Of a stretch of 64,000 nt of DNA, positions 59,593 to 64,000 are shown in pieces. Origin of the DNA: an uncultured Coriobacteriaceae bacterium (GTDB taxonomy: Bacteria > Actinomycetota > Coriobacteriia > Coriobacteriales > Coriobacteriaceae); NCBI GenBank assembly GCA_944321435.1, contig CALULH010000001.1, positions 124,001-188,000 of the forward strand, read 5' to 3'. Below the pieces are notes generated by a model. The model had not been told where the DNA came from, did no database searches, and saw nothing but the letters and a program-made list of their open reading frames with translations. The translations under genes were made by a program, and so were the position numbers. Position 1 is the first letter of the stretch, and every line of letters begins with the position of its first letter.

Positions 59593-60820
59593 GACCGCGG
59601 ATTGGGGCGCTCTGGGCGAGAAGCCCGAGGACGCCGGTGGCGTTCGCGCGCTTTACGTGCATGTTCCGTTCTGCGCGGCCAAATGCCGGTACTGCGATTT
59701 CGACTCGCGCGCCTGCCGGGATCCGGAGGCGCTCGGCGCCTACGTGCGCCGCATGCGCGCATGCCTGCGGCACCTGGGGGATGGGGGCGCGTTGAGCGCG
59801 TGCCGCACCGCCTACGTGGGCGGCGGCACGCCGAGCCTGCTGGGGCGGGCGCTGCCGGACCTTGTGGCCGACATCCGACGCGTAGCACCCTGGATCATCG
59901 AGCTCACCTGCGAGGCGAACCCCGAGTCCTTCGACGCGGAGCTCGCCGGCGCGCTGGTCGAGGCTGGCGCCACCCGAGTGTCCCTCGGCGTGCAGAGCCT
60001 CCGCGATGCGGAGCTTCTCGCGCTGGGGCGCGTTCACACGGCCGACCGCGCCCGTGAAGCGGTGCGGGCCGCGGGGGCTGCGGGGCTCGATGTCTCGGTG
60101 GACCTCATGTGCGGCATTCCGCTCCAGACGGCGGAGAGCTGGCAGGCCTCGCTGCGGGGGGTGCTTGAGCTCGGCGTGGAGCACGTGTCGGTGTACCCGC
60201 TCACGTTGGAGGAGGGCACGCCGCTTGAGCGCGCGGCTCGACGCGACGAGGCGCTAGAGCCGGACGAGGACTTCCAAGCCCGGTGCATGGAAGATGCGCG
60301 CCGCATGCTCCGCGCCTGCGGCCTTGCCCCCTACGAGGTGGCGAGCTACGCACGGCCGGGTAAGCGCTGCCGGCACAACCTGGCCTACTGGACGGGCGAG
60401 AACTACTTGGGGCTCGGCCGCTCGGCGGCGAGCATGCTGAGCCGCGCGACGTACGAGGCGCTGCGCTCCCTGCTTGGCCTGTCTGCGGCACCCGAAGGCG
60501 CGGCGCGCCTGCGCTTCACGCAGCTCACCGACGCCCTGCCCGGTGGAAAGGAGCCGCCCGCCTACGAGGTGGAGGAGCTTTCCGCGCGCGAGGCGGCCGC
60601 CGAGGACCTGATGCTCGCCCTGCGCCTCACCGACGGCGCGCCGGCAGAGCTTCTCGCCCAGGCAAAGCAGGTCATTCCCGCCCCGGCTCTTAACCGTGCC
60701 GTCCGCACCGCCGTGGCCGAGGGCCTGGCCGCCTGGACGGAGGCGGGCAACCTGGTGCCTACCGAGCGCGGCTGGCTCATGGGCAATGAGCTCTACGAGC
60801 TGTTCTGGGACCTCGCCTGA
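59585..60820 (+). CDS. hemW: Radical SAM heme chaperone HemW
   Basis: HemW, 411 residues, a radical-SAM protein that inserts or carries heme, long misannotated as oxygen-independent coproporphyrinogen oxidase. The cluster motif is C30-xxx-C34-xx-C37 ([12 protein letters not shown]), followed by [14 protein letters not shown], and [13 protein letters not shown] HemN C-terminal domain follows ([16 protein letters not shown]). HemW lacks the extra Cys of true HemN, as here. The ATG at 59585 overlaps the dusB end. It is followed by a palindromic repeat. Confidence 0.92.
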   Translation: MPETADWGALGEKPEDAGGVRALYVHVPFCAAKCRYCDFDSRACRDPEALGAYVRRMRACLRHLGDGGALSACRTAYVGGGTPSLLGRALPDLVADIRRVAPWIIELTCEANPESFDAELAGALVEAGATRVSLGVQSLRDAELLALGRVHTADRAREAVRAAGAAGLDVSVDLMCGIPLQTAESWQASLRGVLELGVEHVSVYPLTLEEGTPLERAARRDEALEPDEDFQARCMEDARRMLRACGLAPYEVASYARPGKRCRHNLAYWTGENYLGLGRSAASMLSRATYEALRSLLGLSAAPEGAARLRFTQLTDALPGGKEPPAYEVEELSAREAAAEDLMLALRLTDGAPAELLAQAKQVIPAPALNRAVRTAVAEGLAAWTEAGNLVPTERGWLMGNELYELFWDLA

Positions 60821-60857
60821 GGCCATTCTCGCGTCCAGTGATCGAGCGCCCCGAAAT

Positions 60858-60920
60858 AATCGCACCGAAGGTTGCAGAATCGGCTCTGCAAGCCTGAATT
60901 CTGCAACCTTCGGTGCGATT
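60858..60920. repeat. Palindromic repeat after hemW (23-bp arms, 17-base spacer)
   Basis: AATCGCACCGAAGGTTGCAG (start of the arm at 60858-60880) and its exact complement at 60898-60920 enclose 17 bases. It differs in sequence from the 11534 element but has the same spacer length. It lies downstream of hemW and may act as a terminator or a repeat element. The 331-base gap from hemW to the next gene also holds a small hairpin (60969-60987) and the dnaJ promoter. Confidence 0.9.
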
Positions 60921-61017
60921 CTGTTGTGCGGGGCCGGGACCGGGGCCGGGGACGCCTTGAGGTCGTTTGAGGTCCTTTCAGGGACCTTCGCTCTTATCTG
61001 CAGCTACCGTGTAGCGT

Positions 61018-61047
61018 CTGACCGGGCGGCCTTCGGTCATGTATACT
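61018..61047 (+). promoter_or_regulatory. Promoter of the membrane DnaJ gene
   Basis: CTGACC (61018-61023) and TATACT (61042-61047) have 18-base spacing, a fair match to the housekeeping sigma consensus. No CIRCE or HAIR heat-shock operator was found. Confidence 0.5.
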
Positions 61048-61151
61048 GGTACGGCTCTATTTACCAGCCCGCGCCCTGCGCGGCGCATTGCCTACGCCTC
61101 GCCCGGGCCCTCCTACGCTCCGGGCGTATCTCAGGAGGTCGCACCGCCCCG

Positions 61152-62273
61152 ATGCCAACAATGAACGAGAAGGACTACTACGCTATCCTGGGCGTCTCCA
61201 AGGACGCCTCGCAGCAGGAGATCCAAAAGGCCTTCCAGCAGAAGGCCCGCAAGCTGCACCCGGACGTCAACAAGGCGCCCGATGCGGAGGAGAAGTTCAA
61301 GGAGGTCTCCGAGGCCTACGCGGTCCTCTCGGATAAAGACAAGCGCGCCCGCTACGACGCCATGCGCTCGGGTAACCCCTTCGCGGGGTCCGGGGCCCCG
61401 TCAAGCCCCTACGGGCAGGGCGGCTACGGCGGCGGGTACGGCAGCCCCTTCGGCGGATCGCCCTTCGGCGGCGGGTTCCCCTTCGGCGGAAGCTGGACGG
61501 GGCGCCGCAGCGGCCGCACCGCTTACAAGCCCGAGAACGGCGCCGACGTGGTGATCGACGTGGAGCTCGACCGCAAGCAGGCCAAGGAGGGGGCGCGCCG
61601 CGGCGTGACCTACACGCATTACGAGCCCTGCGACCACTGCCATGGCACCGGATCCATGGCGACCGACCGCGCCCACACCTGCCCCACCTGCGGCGGCACC
61701 GGATCCATCGGCGTGGACATGGCGTCGCTTTTCGGTATGGGGACCTTCCAGGTGGTCTGCCCGGAGTGCAACGGATCGGGCAAGGTCGTAGCGGACCCGT
61801 GCTCGGCTTGCGGCGGCTCGGGCCGCACGCGCGTGCGCTCCGAGGCCGTGATCGAGTTCCCGGCGGGAACCCATGACGGCGACACCGTCCGCCTGAAGGG
61901 CCGCGGCCACGCCGGCACCAACGGCGCCGCCTCCGGAGACCTCGTGGGGCGCGCCAAAGTTGCCGCCGAGCGCCTTGAGGGGCGCGCGGCCTCGGGCTTC
62001 TACTGGATCGGCTTCATCCTGCCGTTCCTGGTGTTCTCCGCCATCTCGGGCGTGTTCACCGTTTTCGCCGCCATCTGCCTGATCCCGTTGGTCGCGGGCA
62101 TCGCCATGGTGGTTACGAGCGATGTTGCGCACCGCAGCGCCCTGTGGTGGAAGCGCGGCGCCATGCAGGTGCTCAACGGCGTGGCAAACGGCCTGTTCTT
62201 CGCGTTGATCGCCGTGTGGTTCACCAGCTGCTCGCAGCGCATGCTCATGGCCCCTTACTATTACTACTGGTAG
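61152..62273 (+). CDS. Membrane-anchored DnaJ-like co-chaperone
   Basis: A 373-residue J-domain protein with an unusual end. Residues 1-70 are a J domain with the HPD tripeptide at 36-38, which stimulates DnaK ATPase. A Gly/Phe/Pro-rich linker (about 80-120) follows, then a complete four-repeat zinc domain of the CxxCxGxG type ([32 protein letters not shown]). The substrate-binding C-terminal domain of DnaJ is cut short after about one subdomain, replaced by two or three membrane helices ([34 protein letters not shown], and a third around [10 protein letters not shown]). The protein would face the cytoplasm at the membrane. The ATG at 61152 follows AGGAGGT; the ATG at 61161 is an alternative. 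Confidence 0.85.
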   Translation: MPTMNEKDYYAILGVSKDASQQEIQKAFQQKARKLHPDVNKAPDAEEKFKEVSEAYAVLSDKDKRARYDAMRSGNPFAGSGAPSSPYGQGGYGGGYGSPFGGSPFGGGFPFGGSWTGRRSGRTAYKPENGADVVIDVELDRKQAKEGARRGVTYTHYEPCDHCHGTGSMATDRAHTCPTCGGTGSIGVDMASLFGMGTFQVVCPECNGSGKVVADPCSACGGSGRTRVRSEAVIEFPAGTHDGDTVRLKGRGHAGTNGAASGDLVGRAKVAAERLEGRAASGFYWIGFILPFLVFSAISGVFTVFAAICLIPLVAGIAMVVTSDVAHRSALWWKRGAMQVLNGVANGLFFALIAVWFTSCSQRMLMAPYYYYW

Positions 62274-62343
62274 CCCGCCCGCGGCGCTGGCAGGGCGCCT
62301 GTGGCAATTTGCCGCACCGCGTTTTCGCAGGGGGCATTTTGGG

Positions 62344-62403
62344 CATACTGTTGCACGTTTCAGCGTTGATACAGGTTTTTGCAGCGGGCCGCGCCGGCCC
62401 GCT
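62344..62403 (+). promoter_or_regulatory. Likely promoter and hairpin before the second dnaJ
   Basis: CATACT (62344-62349) may be a -10 box. AGCGGGCCG (62383-62391) and CGGCCCGCT (62395-62403) form a stem just before the ribosome site GAGGAGG, which may affect translation. Confidence 0.4.
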
Positions 62404-62423
62404 TTGAGGAGGAGAGCGAAGCC

Positions 62424-63578
62424 GTGGCGGACAAGCGTGACTATTACGAGGTCCTGGGCGTCGACCGCAACGCCGACCAGCGCACCATCAAGCGTGCGTT
62501 TCTGAAGAAGGCCCGCGAGGTCCATCCGGACGTCAACAAGGCGCCCGATGCGGAGGAGCGGTTCAAGGAGGTCAACGAGGCCTACTCCGTTCTTTCCGAC
62601 GAGCAGAAGCGCGCGAACTACGACCGTTACGGCGACCCCGACGGCCCCGCGGGCTTCGGCGGTGGATCGGGCTACGTTGACATCAGCGACATCTTCGGCG
62701 GCATGGGGATGGACGACATCTTCTCCTCGTTCTTCGGCGGGGGCGCCGGAACCCGCGGCGGGCGCGAGCGCCGGCGCGCGGGCCGCGACATGGCCATCCG
62801 CCTTTCCGTCACGCTGCAGGAGGCCGCGCTGGGGTGCACCAAGACCATCAGCTACGACCGCCTGGCCCCCTGCGAGGATTGCGGCGGCAAGGGCTACGGG
62901 CAGGGCGCGGCGGAGAAGGCCTGCCCCACCTGCCGGGGCACCGGCTTCGTCACCACCGTGCAGCGCTCCATCTTCGGCCAGGTTCAGTCATCCGCTCCCT
63001 GCCCGGACTGCCATGGCGAGGGCACGGTCATCGACCATCCCTGCGAGATGTGCGACGGGCAGGGCCGCACGCCCACGCACGAGCGCATCGACATCCAGGT
63101 GCCCGCGGGCGTGGCCACCGGCCGCCAGCTGCGCGTGAGCGGCTACGGCGAGGCCGGGTACCGCGGCGCGCCGTCCGGCGACCTCATCGTAACCATAGAG
63201 GTGCGCGACGACGAGCGCTTCCAGCGCCGCGGCGATGATCTGGCCTGCACGGTCGACGTCTCGATGACGCAGGCGGCGCTCGGCTGCACGGTCGACATCG
63301 AGGGCGTCATGCCCGACGAGTCGGTATCGGTCCAAGTGCCCGCGGGCACGCAGCCGGGGGCGACGGTGCGCGTTGCCGGCAAGGGCATGCCCCGGATCGG
63401 CGGGGGCGGTGCCCGCGGCGACCTTATCGCGCATATCGACGTCACGGTTCCGCGCAAGCTCAACGCCGAGCAGCGCGCCTGCCTCGAGCGCTTTGCCGAG
63501 CTCACGGGCGAGAAGGTCGAGAAGCGCCGCAACTTGGGCGATCGCCTGCGTGACGCCATCGACGACATCATGGAGTAG
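62424..63578 (+). CDS. dnaJ: Chaperone protein DnaJ
   Basis: A canonical DnaJ, 384 residues. J domain with HPD at 34-36, a Gly/Phe linker, four CxxCxGxG zinc repeats ([32 protein letters not shown]) and two full C-terminal beta domains ending in the dimerisation helix region. The start is the GTG at 62424 with GAGGAGG 11 bases upstream; an ATG frame from 62379 is longer but unusual. It follows the membrane-anchored paralogue, and mtaB follows it, which retains the usual dnaJ-mtaB part of the old gene order. Confidence 0.95.
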   Translation: MADKRDYYEVLGVDRNADQRTIKRAFLKKAREVHPDVNKAPDAEERFKEVNEAYSVLSDEQKRANYDRYGDPDGPAGFGGGSGYVDISDIFGGMGMDDIFSSFFGGGAGTRGGRERRRAGRDMAIRLSVTLQEAALGCTKTISYDRLAPCEDCGGKGYGQGAAEKACPTCRGTGFVTTVQRSIFGQVQSSAPCPDCHGEGTVIDHPCEMCDGQGRTPTHERIDIQVPAGVATGRQLRVSGYGEAGYRGAPSGDLIVTIEVRDDERFQRRGDDLACTVDVSMTQAALGCTVDIEGVMPDESVSVQVPAGTQPGATVRVAGKGMPRIGGGGARGDLIAHIDVTVPRKLNAEQRACLERFAELTGEKVEKRRNLGDRLRDAIDDIME

Positions 63579-63584
63579 TCCCGG

Positions 63585-64000
<416 letters not shown>

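Noticed and set aside
60821-61151. A CIRCE or HAIR heat-shock operator before the DnaJ genes
   Set aside because: CTTGAGG occurs once but without its inverted partner at the required spacing.

Overview
This 64 kb window is chromosomal DNA from a high-GC Gram-positive bacterium. It carries an actinobacterial-type integration host factor (mIHF) beside gmk and rpoZ, an ileS T-box leader, a PyrR-headed pyr operon, com genes next to holA-rpsT-lepA-hemW, and strong Shine-Dalgarno sites. That combination suggests class Coriobacteriia, with a Collinsella-like genome as the best guess. No rRNA gene is present to confirm this, and I recognised no tRNA, CRISPR array or transposase.

Layout. 1-8.7 kb: end of a surface-polysaccharide/surface-protein region (partial membrane acyltransferase, a large secreted protein with a perfectly duplicated fibronectin-III cassette, a Fic protein, and the dTDP-L-rhamnose genes rfbA, a fused rfbC-rfbD, and rfbB). 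8.7-13.7 kb: accessory genes (Phd/YefM-ParE toxin-antitoxin pair, NADPH-dependent FMN reductase, membrane endonuclease/exonuclease/phosphatase protein, orphan ParB-like protein, SpoU rRNA methyltransferase). 13.7-24.2 kb: T-box leader and ileS-lspA-rluD, a membrane glycosyltransferase, a ModE-type HTH protein divergent from an IMP dehydrogenase gene, and a zinc-ribbon/YARHG membrane protein. 24.6-39.2 kb: leuS, then the translation/transcription block rimP-nusA-infB-rbfA-nrnA-truB-ribF-dnaG-rpoD. 39.6-43.1 kb: MATE exporter and ftsH. 43.2-48.8 kb: pyrimidine operon pyrR-pyrB-pyrC-pyrK-pyrD-pyrF behind a likely attenuator. 49-54.9 kb: mihF-gmk-rpoZ-thiI and comEA-comEC. 55-64 kb: holA and rpsT (minus strand), then lepA, dusB, hemW, a membrane-anchored DnaJ, a canonical DnaJ, and the start of an mtaB-like methylthiotransferase.

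Most genes are housekeeping and run left to right in tightly packed or overlapping operons (ATGA/GTGA overlaps at truB-ribF, ribF-dnaG, pyrK-pyrD). The most unusual material is mainly between genes or at gene ends: a family of long perfect palindromes, nested inverted repeats before the ileS leader, a cluster of TTTGGTGTG motifs before the MATE gene, direct repeats and a ribosome-site-masking hairpin before comEA, a zinc-cluster tail on NusA where ylxR is missing, and a membrane-tethered DnaJ where hrcA-grpE-dnaK usually lie. I found no clearly new multi-gene defence or biosynthetic system. The DnaJ and the palindrome family are the best leads.
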